Assembly: GCF_001898315.1 (NCBI RefSeq)
Contig: NZ_MKTQ01000009.1
Span: 201,127 to 265,126 of the forward strand
From: Microbacterium sp. 70-16
Lineage (GTDB): Bacteria; Actinomycetota; Actinomycetes; Actinomycetales; Microbacteriaceae
DNA length: 64,000 nt
Direction: 5' to 3'
Every line of letters begins with the position of its first letter. The first letter of the stretch is position 1. A program made the position numbers and the translations under genes. The notes beneath the pieces were generated by a model. It had not been told where the DNA came from and did no database searches. It was given only the letters and a program-made list of their open reading frames with translations. Below, in pieces: positions 1 to 8,969 of this stretch.

Positions 1-426
1 GACTCGTACGCCGGCATGATCTTGCCGTTGCTGGTGGATGCCGCGGGGGTCTTCATCATGAAGAACTTCTTCGAGTCGATCCCGGCCTCGGTCGAAGAGC
101 AGGCCCGCATCGACGGCGCGGGCACCTTCCGGGTGTTCTGGTCGGTCGTGCTGCCGATGGCGCGGCCCGCCCTCATCACGATCGTGATCCTGTCGTTCCA
201 GGGGTCGTGGAACGAGCTGAGCCACTTCATCGTCTCGACGCAGTCGCCGGGGCTCACGACGCTCACGAAGGGCGTCGCGTCGCTCGCCTCAGGCCAGCTC
301 AGTCAGGGCACCCAGTATCCGCTGAAACTCGCCGCGGCGGCGATCATGACGATTCCCGTCGCCGTGCTCTTCTTCATCTTCCAGCGGCGAATCATGAACA
401 CCAGCGAAGGAGCCGTGAAGGGATGA
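1..426 (+). CDS. Carbohydrate ABC transporter permease, C-terminal part (cut by window edge)
   Basis: Inner-membrane permease of a sugar-uptake ABC transporter of the MalG/UgpE type. The frame is open from base 1 (Asp-Ser-Tyr-Ala-Gly before the first Met at 16), so the N-terminus lies outside the window. The EAA loop that contacts the ATPase is visible (EEQARIDGAGTFRVFWSVVL), followed by transmembrane segments and a basic tail. It overlaps the next gene by ATGA, so the two are translationally coupled and probably belong to one sugar-utilisation operon. The substrate cannot be told from the sequence. Confidence 0.9.
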   Translation, partial: DSYAGMILPLLVDAAGVFIMKNFFESIPASVEEQARIDGAGTFRVFWSVVLPMARPALITIVILSFQGSWNELSHFIVSTQSPGLTTLTKGVASLASGQLSQGTQYPLKLAAAAIMTIPVAVLFFIFQRRIMNTSEGAVKG

Positions 427-2330
427 CCGCGGGACTGCAGCCATTTCTCGATGACCGCACGATCGTGCTCGACGCGCCGACCCAGGCGTGGTCGGGGCGC
501 GGCGGCGACATAGGCGACGCCCCGATCGACGGCGTCTACCACGGCGACACCCGATTCATCGGGGCGCTTGAGCTGACCTATGCGGCGGCCGACGGCGCCT
601 TCGTGCGGCCCGAGTGGGTGCGCACGACCGCGGCGACCGCGTCGCGCGTGCGCTTCGACGGACTGCTGCGCGGCGTCGACGATGCGTGGCCCGATCCGAA
701 GGTGCGGCTCGTGCGCGAGCGCGAGGTGCGCCACGGACGGATGACCGAGACGCTGACCGTGCGCTCGCACCTGGCTTCCGCCGTGACGGTGCGGCTGCAG
801 CTGCGCGTGGATGCGCAGTTCGCGCCGCTGCAGGAGGTCAAGGCGGGCGCCGCCGCCGGCGACCCGGGCGCGCGCACCCCGCTGCCGGACGGCGTCGCGA
901 TCGCGGCGGGCGCCCTGCGGCTCGAGCTCTCGGCATCCGGTGCGCAGGTCGGCAGCGACTCCGACGCGGTCGTGCTCGACTGGACCCTCGAGGTGCCCGC
1001 GTTCGGCACCGCGACGGCGACGTGGCACGCCGAGATGACGGATGCCGCGATCGTCGTCCGCGGCGTGACCGCACCCGCGCCCTGGCATACGCCGGGTCCC
1101 GTGCCGGGTGCGGATCCGCGCCTGGGCCGGTGGCTCGACCGCGCGTTGGGTGACCTCGCGGCGCTCCGCCTCGCTCTGCCCGACGCACCGGAAGATGTCT
1201 TCTTCGCGGCGGGTGCGCCGTGGTTCTTCACGCTGTTCGGTCGCGATTCGCTGTGGGCGGCGCGGCTCATCCTGCCGCTGGATGCCTCTGTCGCGGCATC
1301 CACCCTGCGCGTCCTCGCGCGCCTGCAAGGCACCGCGCACGACCCGCAGACGGCAGAGGATCCCGGCAAGATCATGCACGAGCTGCGCGCCGGGACCCTG
1401 TCGATGCCGGGCGAGGGGATCGTGCTGCCGCCGCTGTACTACGGCACCGTCGACGCGACGCCGCTGTGGGTGTGCCTGCTCGCCGATGTCGCCGACATCG
1501 CCGACGCGATGGCGCCCGGCGAGGTCGAGGCGCTGCTGCCGAACCTTGAGGCGGCGCTCGGGTGGATCCGGGCATCCGCCGGCGACGACGGGTTCCTCGA
1601 CTACATCGACGAGACGGGCCACGGCCTGTCGAACCAGGGGTGGAAAGATTCGGGCGACTCGATCCAGTGGCGCGACGGGTCGCTCGCGCAAGGGCCGATC
1701 GCGCTGTGCGAAGTGCAGGGGTACGCGTACGAGGCCGCGCTCGGCGGTGCCGGGTTGCTGGAGCGCTTCGGGCGGGGCGGCGCCGACGAGCTGCGGGCGT
1801 GGGCGGCGGCGCTCAAGCGGCGCTTCGCCGAGCGGTTCTGGGTCGAGACGCCGGAGGGCCGCTACCCCGCGATTGCGCTCGATCGTGACGGCCGGGCGGT
1901 CGACACACTGACCTCGAACATCGGGCACCTGCTCGGCACGGGCATCCTCGATCCCGCCGAGGAGGAGGCCGTGTCGGCCCTGCTGGTGGGGCGGAGCATG
2001 TCGTCGGGCTTCGGCGTGCGGACCCTCTCAAGTGGCGCGGCAGGCTACTGGCCGCTGAGCTACCACGGCGGAAGCGTGTGGACGCACGACACCGCGATCA
2101 TCGCGCGCGGTATGCAGCGTGCGGGTCGGGGTGCCGACGCGCGCGCCGTCGTCGCGGGCATGCTCGCCGCAGCCGCGGCCTTCGAATACCGCGTGCCCGA
2201 GCTGCACGCGGGTGACGCGGCCGACGAGGTGCCGGCACCGGCCCCCTACCCTGCGGCGTGCCGCCCGCAGGCGTGGTCGGCCGCCGCGGCCGTCACCGCG
2301 TGGGACGTGCTGCGGGGCAGCGCCGCCTGA
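423..2330 (+). CDS. Glycogen-debranching-type protein (amylo-alpha-1,6-glucosidase family)
   Basis: 635 residues. The N-terminal ~250 residues match the glycogen debranching N-terminal beta-sandwich (FLDDRTIVLDAPTQAW, then DGVYHGDTRFI). The rest is an (alpha/alpha)6-barrel domain with the segment GAPWFFTLFGRDSLWAARL near residue 265 and a substrate-site region around GWKDSGDSIQW. The ATG at 423 overlaps the stop of the upstream permease (ATGA). The frame is open upstream to 207, but that part is an out-of-frame shadow of the permease. The role is probably cytoplasmic hydrolysis of oligosaccharides imported by the linked transporter; the exact substrate is unknown. Confidence 0.88.
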   Translation: MTAGLQPFLDDRTIVLDAPTQAWSGRGGDIGDAPIDGVYHGDTRFIGALELTYAAADGAFVRPEWVRTTAATASRVRFDGLLRGVDDAWPDPKVRLVREREVRHGRMTETLTVRSHLASAVTVRLQLRVDAQFAPLQEVKAGAAAGDPGARTPLPDGVAIAAGALRLELSASGAQVGSDSDAVVLDWTLEVPAFGTATATWHAEMTDAAIVVRGVTAPAPWHTPGPVPGADPRLGRWLDRALGDLAALRLALPDAPEDVFFAAGAPWFFTLFGRDSLWAARLILPLDASVAASTLRVLARLQGTAHDPQTAEDPGKIMHELRAGTLSMPGEGIVLPPLYYGTVDATPLWVCLLADVADIADAMAPGEVEALLPNLEAALGWIRASAGDDGFLDYIDETGHGLSNQGWKDSGDSIQWRDGSLAQGPIALCEVQGYAYEAALGGAGLLERFGRGGADELRAWAAALKRRFAERFWVETPEGRYPAIALDRDGRAVDTLTSNIGHLLGTGILDPAEEEAVSALLVGRSMSSGFGVRTLSSGAAGYWPLSYHGGSVWTHDTAIIARGMQRAGRGADARAVVAGMLAAAAAFEYRVPELHAGDAADEVPAPAPYPAACRPQAWSAAAAVTAWDVLRGSAA

Positions 2331-2339
2331 CGCGCTGCG

Positions 2340-2819
2340 TCAGTCGACCTTGGCGACGGTCCCGCCGGTGAGCGCAACCAACTCGTCGTAGGTCAGCGGG
2401 AAGACCGTGCGCGGCGTGCCACCCGCAGCCCAGATCTCGTTGAACGCGGCGAGCGCCTCGTCGACCACGGTCGGCAGCGGCGCCGGATGCCCCGTCGGGG
2501 CGACGCCGCCGATGGCTTGGCCGGTCACCTCGCGTACCTGCTCGGGCGTCGCGCGCACGATGCTCGAGCGTCCCAGGCGTGCGGCGAGCGCCGCCGTGTC
2601 GACGCGGTGCGCACCGCTGGTCATCACCAGCAGCGGCCCGCCATCCGACCAGAAGACGAGCGAGTTCGCGATCGCGCCGACCTCGACGCCGAGCGCCGCC
2701 GCGGCCAGAGCGGCCGTCGACGCGGCATCCGGCAGGACGACGATCTCGCCCGCGATGCCCGCCGCACGCAGCGCGTCGTGGACGAGTCGGCTCCGCGGCG
2801 ACAGGTGCTCGCTTGTCAT
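2340..2819 (-). CDS. YbaK/EbsC-family aminoacyl-tRNA deacylase-like protein
   Basis: 159 residues, one YbaK/aminoacyl-tRNA-editing domain. Family members hydrolyse mischarged tRNAs (Cys- or Ala-tRNAPro). Visible features are the GAIANSLVF segment, the GPLLVMTSGAHRVD strand and the conserved GGVAPTGHPAPLPTVVDE loop. It is convergent with the debranching gene (9 bp between stops). The start is supported by a TAGAGT -10 element six bases upstream of the ATG, the leaderless arrangement common in this window. It is divergent from the GNAT gene. Confidence 0.85.
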   Translation of the reverse strand: MTSEHLSPRSRLVHDALRAAGIAGEIVVLPDAASTAALAAAALGVEVGAIANSLVFWSDGGPLLVMTSGAHRVDTAALAARLGRSSIVRATPEQVREVTGQAIGGVAPTGHPAPLPTVVDEALAAFNEIWAAGGTPRTVFPLTYDELVALTGGTVAKVD

Positions 2820-2825
2820 TCCTGC

Positions 2826-2831
2826 ACTCTA
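2826..2831 (-). promoter_or_regulatory. -10 element of a leaderless promoter for the YbaK-like gene
   Basis: TAGAGT on the minus strand, six bases before the ATG at 2819. With TANNNT this close, transcription should start at or next to the ATG. There is no Shine-Dalgarno sequence. Confidence 0.5.
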
Positions 2832-2878
2832 GGGCGGCGAAACGGCGCGGCACGAGTTCCCGCGCCCTTGTCGGACGA

Positions 2879-2884
2879 TACGGT
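2879..2884 (+). promoter_or_regulatory. -10 element of a leaderless promoter for the GNAT-membrane gene
   Basis: TACGGT followed by six bases and the ATG at 2891. There is no Shine-Dalgarno sequence. Confidence 0.5.
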
Positions 2885-2890
2885 CCAATC

Positions 2891-4138
2891 ATGACTTCGA
2901 CCGACACCACCGGACTTCGGCTGCGAAAGGCGACTGCGGCCGACGCACCCGCGATTCACGCGATCGACCAGGCGTGCTTCCCACCCGGGCGTGACGATGT
3001 CGAGCCCGCACATCCCGACGAGATCGAGAACGCGCTCGCCACCGATCAGATCACCGTGGCATCGCTCGATGGGAAGATCATCGGCTTCCTGCAAACGGAG
3101 GTGCTTGGCGAAGAACACATCTACCTCGGCGCGTTGGCTGTGCACCCGGACTTCCAACGAACAGGAGTCGGAGCGCGCCTGATCGCGCGCTTCACCGACT
3201 TCGTCGCACAGAAGCGGCCGCGCCCGTCGGCGACGACGGTCACCAGCCCGCAGAACGTCGCGATGATCGACCTCCTCACGCGAAGCGGCTTCGTGGGCAC
3301 CCGAGGAGTCGCGAACTACTTCGGCCCGCACAAGGATCGCGTGTACTTCCAGCTGAAGAGTCGTCGGCAGGTCGCCGACCCCGACGACCGCGTCCTCGTT
3401 CCCGTCGGGGCCGTCGACCACGTGTTCGACCTTCTGACGGCCGATGGTGCGGCGATCACACGCGTGGTCAAGAGCGTCCAGGGCACGTTCTACGAAGTGT
3501 CGACGTTCGAGGTCGAAGACCGACCCGGCCTCCGCGCCGACGAGACAGCAGTCAGCACCGGTGAAGCCGGTGCTGTGCTCGCGGCACTCACTTTTCTGCT
3601 CGGTCTCTCGTTCACGACACCCGACTACTCCGAATCTCTGCGCACGTTCATCCTCGTCGCAACGATCCTCACGCTCGGCGCCACGCAGGTGTATGCGAAC
3701 GCCTCGGGTTCCCTCGCCCGGCTCCAGGACGATCAGTTCGGCGCCCACATGAAGTGGGGGAATCTGCTGCTCGAGTTCGGTGGCGTGTACCCGCTCGTGC
3801 TCGTGCTGCCCGCCGTGTTCGCGAACGCCTCAAGCAATGAGGCCCTGTCCCTGGGCACATCGATCGCCGTCGCTCTGCTCATCCTGGTGTACGAAGCGTC
3901 GCCGTTCTCGATCAGCGGCCGCTACTCGCGCGGCCCCGCGTTCTGGACTCTCGTCGTCATCACGGCGGCACTTCCCGTGCTTGCCCTACCGCTGCAGATG
4001 TCGACCGGACGTGACACCGCATGGATCCTCATCACGGGAGCAGTCCTGGTCGCCCGGCTCCTGTGGTTGCTCCCTGCGAAGCAACAGGAGCTCGGTGTGC
4101 GGCTGCGACCGATGTGGCGGAGGCGTTCCCGCCGCTGA
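2891..4138 (+). CDS. GNAT acetyltransferase fused to a multi-pass membrane domain
   Basis: 415 residues. Residues ~1-155 form a GNAT domain: an LRLRKATAADAPAIHAID start and the acetyl-CoA loop in AVHPDFQRTGVGARLI. Residues ~155-230 form a linker of unknown fold. Residues ~235-400 hold about five hydrophobic segments (for example AGAVLAALTFLLGLSF and WGNLLLEFGGVYPLVLVLP), ending in an Arg-rich cytoplasmic tail. The start is set by a -10 element six bases upstream. The fusion suggests acetylation of a membrane-proximal substrate. I recognise the two halves but not the full-length family. Confidence 0.8.
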   Translation: MTSTDTTGLRLRKATAADAPAIHAIDQACFPPGRDDVEPAHPDEIENALATDQITVASLDGKIIGFLQTEVLGEEHIYLGALAVHPDFQRTGVGARLIARFTDFVAQKRPRPSATTVTSPQNVAMIDLLTRSGFVGTRGVANYFGPHKDRVYFQLKSRRQVADPDDRVLVPVGAVDHVFDLLTADGAAITRVVKSVQGTFYEVSTFEVEDRPGLRADETAVSTGEAGAVLAALTFLLGLSFTTPDYSESLRTFILVATILTLGATQVYANASGSLARLQDDQFGAHMKWGNLLLEFGGVYPLVLVLPAVFANASSNEALSLGTSIAVALLILVYEASPFSISGRYSRGPAFWTLVVITAALPVLALPLQMSTGRDTAWILITGAVLVARLLWLLPAKQQELGVRLRPMWRRRSRR

Positions 4139-4237
4139 CCCCGCCGCGCAACCCCCAGTGCCACAATGGGGGCAGGATGCCGCAACGCCGCGGCATCCGC
4201 TGAGCACAGCCCACAAGGCCCGCTGAAAGAGGTTGCG

Positions 4238-5332
4238 ATGACGCACACCCTGCCGCTGCCCGATTTCACCCACGAACGCGTGGAGGTGATGACCGGCCCG
4301 CGCAGCGGCCTCATCATCACCGTCGCTCTCCACTCGTCCGTGCTCGGTTCCGCCCTCGGCGGGGCCCGGCTGTGGACGTACCCGCACTGGAGCGACGCCA
4401 TGGGCGACGCCCTGCGGCTGTCGGCCGCGATGACCCTCAAGAACGCCGCGGCGGGCCTCGATGCCGGAGGCGGCAAGGCCGTCATCGCCCTGCCGCAGGC
4501 CGCCCCCGACACCACCCCGACACCACTCGACGCCGAGCGCCGTCGCGCGGCGTTCCTCGACCTGGGCGATGCCGTCGAGCGCTTCGACGGGCTGTACCGC
4601 ACGGCCGAGGACGTCGGCTCGACGACGGAAGACATGCTCACCGTCAGCGAGCGCACGAGTCATGTCGTCGGGCTCCCCGACACGGTGGGCGGCTCGGGCG
4701 AACCCGCCGGGCCAACGAGCCTCGGGGTCTACGAGTCGCTGCGCGCGACCCTCGAGCGCGTGACGGGCTCCCCCGACGTCGCGGGGCGTCGCATCACGAT
4801 CTCGGGTCTGGGCCAGGTGGGCAACCGCCTCGCCGTGCGGCTGTCGGCCGAGCACGCGACGCTGACCGTGACCGATGTGAACCCCGCCAAGCGCGCGCTT
4901 GCCGCCGATCTCGGCGCACGCTGGGTCGAACCCGGCACCGAACATCTCGTGCCGGCAGACGTCTTCGTGCCTGCCGGAATCGGCGGGCTCCTCGACGACG
5001 AGGTCATCGACGCGCTCGCGGCCGCGGCCGTCTGCGGCCCGGCCAACAACCCGCTCGCCGACCGCTCCGGCGCGGAACGGCTTGCCGCGCGCGGCATCTT
5101 GTACGCTCCCGACTTCGTCGTCAACGCGGGCGGCGTCATCTACCTCGACCTCGAGGCGAAGGGCCTCGGCACGCGCGCCGAGATCATGGAACGCGTCGCC
5201 GCGATCGGCGACACCGTGCGCACCCTGTTCGACGTCGCCGCCGCGCGCAGCATCACACCGTTGGATGCCGCGGAGCAGCAGGTCGCCGAACGCCTGCGCG
5301 CCGCGCAAGCGGCGGCATCCGTCAACGCATAG
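4238..5332 (+). CDS. Leucine/Glu/Phe/Val-dehydrogenase-family amino acid dehydrogenase
   Basis: 364 residues, cytoplasmic NAD-dependent oxidative deaminase family. The substrate domain carries GGARLWTYP and the Lys-containing MTLKNAAAGLDAGGGKAVI stretch (residues ~66-84). The Rossmann domain starts at ISGLGQVGNRLAVRL (~residue 188), with GPANNPLAD and NAGGVIYLDLE further on. Length and motifs fit leucine or valine dehydrogenase. The ATG at 4238 is preceded by GAAAGAGG. It probably feeds branched-chain amino acid catabolism; substrate specificity is not provable here. Confidence 0.85.
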   Translation: MTHTLPLPDFTHERVEVMTGPRSGLIITVALHSSVLGSALGGARLWTYPHWSDAMGDALRLSAAMTLKNAAAGLDAGGGKAVIALPQAAPDTTPTPLDAERRRAAFLDLGDAVERFDGLYRTAEDVGSTTEDMLTVSERTSHVVGLPDTVGGSGEPAGPTSLGVYESLRATLERVTGSPDVAGRRITISGLGQVGNRLAVRLSAEHATLTVTDVNPAKRALAADLGARWVEPGTEHLVPADVFVPAGIGGLLDDEVIDALAAAAVCGPANNPLADRSGAERLAARGILYAPDFVVNAGGVIYLDLEAKGLGTRAEIMERVAAIGDTVRTLFDVAAARSITPLDAAEQQVAERLRAAQAAASVNA

Positions 5333-5451
5333 CGCCAGACCGCACACAGGATACCCGGTTCCGTAGATGGTGGAACCGGGTTCACCCAGATGGCAAGATG
5401 GTGCGCACCCGGCAGCGCCGCCGGAACCGCCGCCGTCGAAGGAGACTGCCC

Positions 5452-7047
5452 GTGTTCACCAGCCCGTTCCCCGACATCGAGATCCCCGCCACGAGCATCT
5501 ACGACGACCTGTTCGGTGATCTCACTGCCGAGGATGCCGGCCGCGTCGCGCTGATCGACCCGGCGACGGGGGCCGAGACGACGTACGGCGCGCTGAAGGC
5601 GCAGGTCGACGCGTTCGCGGGCGCGCTCGCGGCGCGCGGCGTCGGGCTTGACACGGTGCTGGGCCTGCTGTGCCCCAACGTCCCCGCGTTCGCCACCGTG
5701 TTCCATGGCATCCTGCGTGCGGGCGCGACGGTCACGACGATCAACTCGCTCTACACGCCGGGCGAGATCCAGAAGCAGCTGACGGATGCCGGGGCGACGT
5801 GGCTCATCACGGTGAGCCCGCTGCTGCCGCAGGCGAAGGCCGCCGCCGAGGCCGTCGGCATCGCCGACGACCACCTGATCGTCCTCGACGGCGCAGAAGG
5901 CCACCCGAACCTGCGCGGGCTGCTGACCGAGGGCAGCCCCGCCCCCGACGTGACGTTCGACCCCGCGACGCACGTCGCCGTGCTCCCCTACTCGTCGGGT
6001 ACGACGGGCATCCCCAAGGGCGTCATGCTCAGTCACCGCAACCTCGTCGCGAACGTCGCACAGTGCCGCGTCAACATCGACCTGCGCTCGAGTGACCGCG
6101 TGCTCGCCGTGCTCCCGTTCTTCCACATCTACGGCATGACGGTGCTGCTGAACCTCGCGCTCAAGCAGCGCGCGAGCCTCGTCACGATGCCGAAGTTCGA
6201 CCTCGTGCAGTTCCTCGAGAACATCCAGAACTTCCGCTGCACGTACCTGTACATCGCGCCGCCGATCGCCGTCGCGCTCGCGAAGCATCCGATCGTCGAC
6301 CAGTACGACATCTCGACCGTGCATACCGTGTTCTCAGGCGCCGCGCCGCTCGACGGCGAGACGGCGGAGCTGGCCGGTCGGCGCCTGAACACCCGCATGA
6401 TGCAGGGGTACGGCATGAGCGAGCTGAGCCCCGTCTCCCACGCGATGCCGTTCCAGCGCGACGACATCCCGGTCTCGTCGGTCGGCGTCATGCTGCCCAA
6501 CACCCTCAACAAGCTCATCGACACCGAGACGGGTGAAGAGATCACCGAGCTCGGCGAGGACGGCCAGACCCGCCCCGGTGAGCTGTGGGTCAAGGGCCCG
6601 AACGTCATGCTCGGCTACCTCGGCAAGCCCGAGGCGACGGCCGAGACGCTCGATGACGACGGATTCCTGCACACGGGCGACATCGCGATCTATCACGAGG
6701 GCGGCTACTTCTCGATCGTCGAGCGCGTCAAAGAGCTCATCAAGTACCACGGCTACCAGATCGCTCCGGCAGAGCTCGAGGCCCTGCTGCTCAGTCACCC
6801 GAAGGTGATGGATGCCGCGGTCATCGGCGTCCTCGACGATGAGAAGGAGGAGATCCCGAAGGCGTTCATCGTCGCCCGGCCGGACTCCGGCCTCACCGAG
6901 GACGAGGTGAAGGATTTCGTCACCGCGAACGTCGCGCCGTACAAGAAGGTGCGCCGCGTGGAGTTCGTCGAGGCGATCCCGAAGTCGACATCGGGCAAGA
7001 TCCTCCGCAAGGACCTGCGCGCCCGCGAAGCCGCCGCGCGCGTGTAG
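5452..7047 (+). CDS. AMP-forming acyl-CoA/4-coumarate-CoA ligase family protein
   Basis: 531 residues, ANL superfamily. It adenylates a carboxylic acid and transfers it to CoA. Visible motifs: P-loop YSSGTTGIPKGVMLSH (residues ~180-195), MQGYGMSELSP, the HTGDIA core and the C-terminal catalytic lysine region PKSTSGKILRKDLR. The GTG start at 5452 has a GAAGGAG ribosome site; the longer open frame upstream is a shadow of the dehydrogenase. Overall it is most like 4-coumarate-CoA ligases, but a medium-chain or aryl acid substrate is equally possible. Confidence 0.88.
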   Translation: MFTSPFPDIEIPATSIYDDLFGDLTAEDAGRVALIDPATGAETTYGALKAQVDAFAGALAARGVGLDTVLGLLCPNVPAFATVFHGILRAGATVTTINSLYTPGEIQKQLTDAGATWLITVSPLLPQAKAAAEAVGIADDHLIVLDGAEGHPNLRGLLTEGSPAPDVTFDPATHVAVLPYSSGTTGIPKGVMLSHRNLVANVAQCRVNIDLRSSDRVLAVLPFFHIYGMTVLLNLALKQRASLVTMPKFDLVQFLENIQNFRCTYLYIAPPIAVALAKHPIVDQYDISTVHTVFSGAAPLDGETAELAGRRLNTRMMQGYGMSELSPVSHAMPFQRDDIPVSSVGVMLPNTLNKLIDTETGEEITELGEDGQTRPGELWVKGPNVMLGYLGKPEATAETLDDDGFLHTGDIAIYHEGGYFSIVERVKELIKYHGYQIAPAELEALLLSHPKVMDAAVIGVLDDEKEEIPKAFIVARPDSGLTEDEVKDFVTANVAPYKKVRRVEFVEAIPKSTSGKILRKDLRAREAAARV

Positions 7048-7099
7048 CCGAGGCCGCCTGCGCGCCCGCGAAGCCGCCGCGCACGTGTAGCCGATGCCG
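7014..7099. repeat. 43-bp tandem duplication over the ligase 3' end
   Basis: Two adjacent copies, 7014-7056 and 7057-7099, differ at only a couple of bases. The first encodes the last codons and stop of the ligase; the second lies just after the stop and is untranslated. Confidence 0.8.
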
Positions 7100-7179
7100 C
7101 CGCGCGCGTGGCGACACGTTCATCGGCCCGGCCATCGGTGTCGGGGGGATGCCACGGGGCGGCACAGCGGGCCGGGCTG

Positions 7180-7740
7180 CTACGCCCCGGGCCGATACCG
7201 CAGCGCCGTCGCGCCGGAGGCGAAGTCCCGTCGGTCGATCAGTTCGAGGTGGATGCGGTCGCGCAGGCCGGCGAGGAGCGTCGGACCGCGCCCGGCGATC
7301 ACCGGGTGCACGAGGAGCTCGTATTCGTCGATGAGGCCGAGCTCGGCAAGCACGAGCGGCAGTCGCACGCCGCCGACGGCGATGAGCCCGCCCGGCTCGT
7401 CCTTGAGGCGCCGCACGGCGGGCTCGAGGTCCCCCTGCACCAGCTCGGCGTTCCAGTCGACCGTGCGCAGCGTGCTGGAGACGACATGCTTCGGCGCCTG
7501 GTCGATCGCCTCAGCGAACGGCACTTCCCAGGTCTCCATCCAGTCGGGCCAGATTCCGGATGCCGGCCTCCGCCAGGCATCCTGCATCATCTCGTAAGTG
7601 ACGCGGCCGTAGAGCAGGGCATCGGCCTGCCGCATGCCGTCGGTCCAGAAGTCCATGAACTCCTCGTCGGGCGTGAACCCGGCGTCGTGGTGGACACACC
7701 CGTCGAGCGTGACGTTGATCGAGTAGCGCAGAGTCCGCAT
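7180..7740 (-). CDS. Dihydrofolate-reductase-like (RibD C-terminal domain) protein
   Basis: 186 residues, one RibD-C/DHFR-like domain, a pyridine-nucleotide reductase fold. It begins MRTLRYSINVTLDGCVHHDAG and contains DALLYGRVTYEMMQ and GGVRLPLVLAELGLIDEYEL, typical of the YyaP/YwjB class. The start at 7740 is chosen because GAGGAG lies just upstream; a longer frame to 7806 lacks this. Substrate unknown. It stands alone between the ligase and tRNA-Ala. Confidence 0.85.
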   Translation of the reverse strand: MRTLRYSINVTLDGCVHHDAGFTPDEEFMDFWTDGMRQADALLYGRVTYEMMQDAWRRPASGIWPDWMETWEVPFAEAIDQAPKHVVSSTLRTVDWNAELVQGDLEPAVRRLKDEPGGLIAVGGVRLPLVLAELGLIDEYELLVHPVIAGRGPTLLAGLRDRIHLELIDRRDFASGATALRYRPGA

Positions 7741-7802
7741 GTTCTCCTCGGCGCTCACTGTACTCGGAGATGCCGGCGCCGCCCGAGCAAGACGGGCCTG
7801 AG

Positions 7803-7831
7803 ACAAGAAAAGCCCCCGCGATGCGGGGGCT
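7803..7831 (-). terminator. Rho-independent terminator after tRNA-Ala
   Basis: A 9-bp stem (agcccccgc/gcgggggct) with a three-base loop at 7811-7831. On the minus strand it is followed by a T-rich run, just downstream of the tRNA 3' end. Confidence 0.85.
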
Positions 7832-7840
7832 CTTCTGTGG

Positions 7841-7913
7841 TGGACCTAAGGAGATTCGAACTCCTGACCTCCTCGATGCGAACGAGGCGCGCTACCAACT
7901 GCGCCATAGGCCC
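7841..7913 (-). tRNA. tRNA-Ala (anticodon CGC)
   Basis: A 73-nt cloverleaf can be folded: acceptor GGGCCTA/TAGGTCC, D-stem GCGC/GCGC, anticodon stem CCTCG/CGAGG with loop TTCGCAT (anticodon CGC, reads GCG), T-stem AGGAG/CTCCT with loop TTCGAAT, and discriminator A. CCA is not encoded. Confidence 0.93.
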
Positions 7914-7961
7914 GTGAACCTCAATAGGCTATCACGCGTTGCGCGGGGTCGACGACGCGGG

Positions 7962-8891
7962 TCACTGCCCGCTGGCGCGACGCTCGAGCAGCTGCCGCAC
8001 GTGCGCTTCGATTGCCTCGTCGCCCGCGGCAGGGCCCCCGGCGAACTCCGCCTCGCGACGGGCAGCACGCGCGGCGATGGTCGGCGGGCGCAACTGTTCG
8101 GCGCGCGTGCGCATCGCCTCTTCGACGGCGGCGCGGCGCAGAGCCTCGCGGGCTTCGACCTCGTCCAGCACGCTCGCGGCGCGCGAACCGGCCGACGCGG
8201 TGAGGGGTCGGGGCAGCTCGCGCGGTGTCCACACGGTGCGGTCGGATGCCAGGGCCACATCCTGCAACGCTCCCGCGACGCCCGGTGCGCGCACGACCTG
8301 CGGCGCCGCAACGCGCACCACCGAACGGCGCTGCACGGCGGACATCCGCTGCAGCAGCGCGAAGCAGCCGATCGTAACGGCGACGGCGCTCCACAGCAGC
8401 AGCTGAGATCCGGTCGCGGCAAGCACGAATCCGCCCCCGACAGCGAGGCCCGCAGCGACAGCGGCAATGACGGTCGTGGTCAGGCGCGCACGACGACGCG
8501 CGTTCGCACGGCGCAGTTCCGGCCGCGCCTTCTCGGCGCGCGACTGCGCGGCCGCCCGCTCGCGAGCCGCAGCGGCATCCGCCTTGGCCTGCAGCGTCGT
8601 GACGGCAAGCTCCGCGCGAGCACGATCGAGCTCGGCCTGCTCGCGCTCAGACTGCGCCTGGCGCGCGAGGCGCTGCTGTGCGAGCGCCGTGCGGGCGTTG
8701 AGCTCGAGGCGGACCTCTTGCGGGGTCTCGCTGGTCTCGGCGAGCACGCGCAGGGCCTGGTTCAGACGCACCGCGTTGCGCTCGGCGGCATAGAACTGGT
8801 GTCGGCCGTGCCACGACGGCAGAAGGTACGCGAGCCACAGCACCACCGCCACGAGGACGATGACACCACCGCCGAGAACCTGCCCACCCAT
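7962..8891 (-). CDS. Conserved membrane protein with coiled-coil middle, function unknown
   Basis: 309 residues. An N-terminal signal-anchor (VIVLVAVVLWLAYLLPSW) is followed by a charged, Ala/Arg/Glu-rich coiled-coil stretch (residues ~45-125), two more hydrophobic segments (~135-175) and a basic C-terminal region. The start is supported by a TACCGT -10 element seven bases upstream of the ATG. I recognise no catalytic motif. Similar proteins in Microbacterium are, as I recall, often labelled 'large exoprotein' without evidence. It lies next to the GNAT-galU pair. Confidence 0.75.
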   Translation of the reverse strand: MGGQVLGGGVIVLVAVVLWLAYLLPSWHGRHQFYAAERNAVRLNQALRVLAETSETPQEVRLELNARTALAQQRLARQAQSEREQAELDRARAELAVTTLQAKADAAAARERAAAQSRAEKARPELRRANARRRARLTTTVIAAVAAGLAVGGGFVLAATGSQLLLWSAVAVTIGCFALLQRMSAVQRRSVVRVAAPQVVRAPGVAGALQDVALASDRTVWTPRELPRPLTASAGSRAASVLDEVEAREALRRAAVEEAMRTRAEQLRPPTIAARAARREAEFAGGPAAGDEAIEAHVRQLLERRASGQ

Positions 8892-8969
8892 GGCGTCAAC
8901 GGTAAGGCCGAGACAGCGTAGGGCGTGGCATCCCGCCCGCGTGTCTGACCTTCGAGTGAAAGGTGAAGG

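Noticed and set aside
303..1928. Long antisense open frame opposite the debranching gene
   Set aside because: Arg/His-rich shadow of a high-GC gene; the plus-strand protein has clear family motifs.
4372..5451. Upstream extension of the ligase frame by 360 codons
   Set aside because: Overlaps the dehydrogenase in another frame, Arg-rich, and a good ribosome site marks the GTG at 5452.
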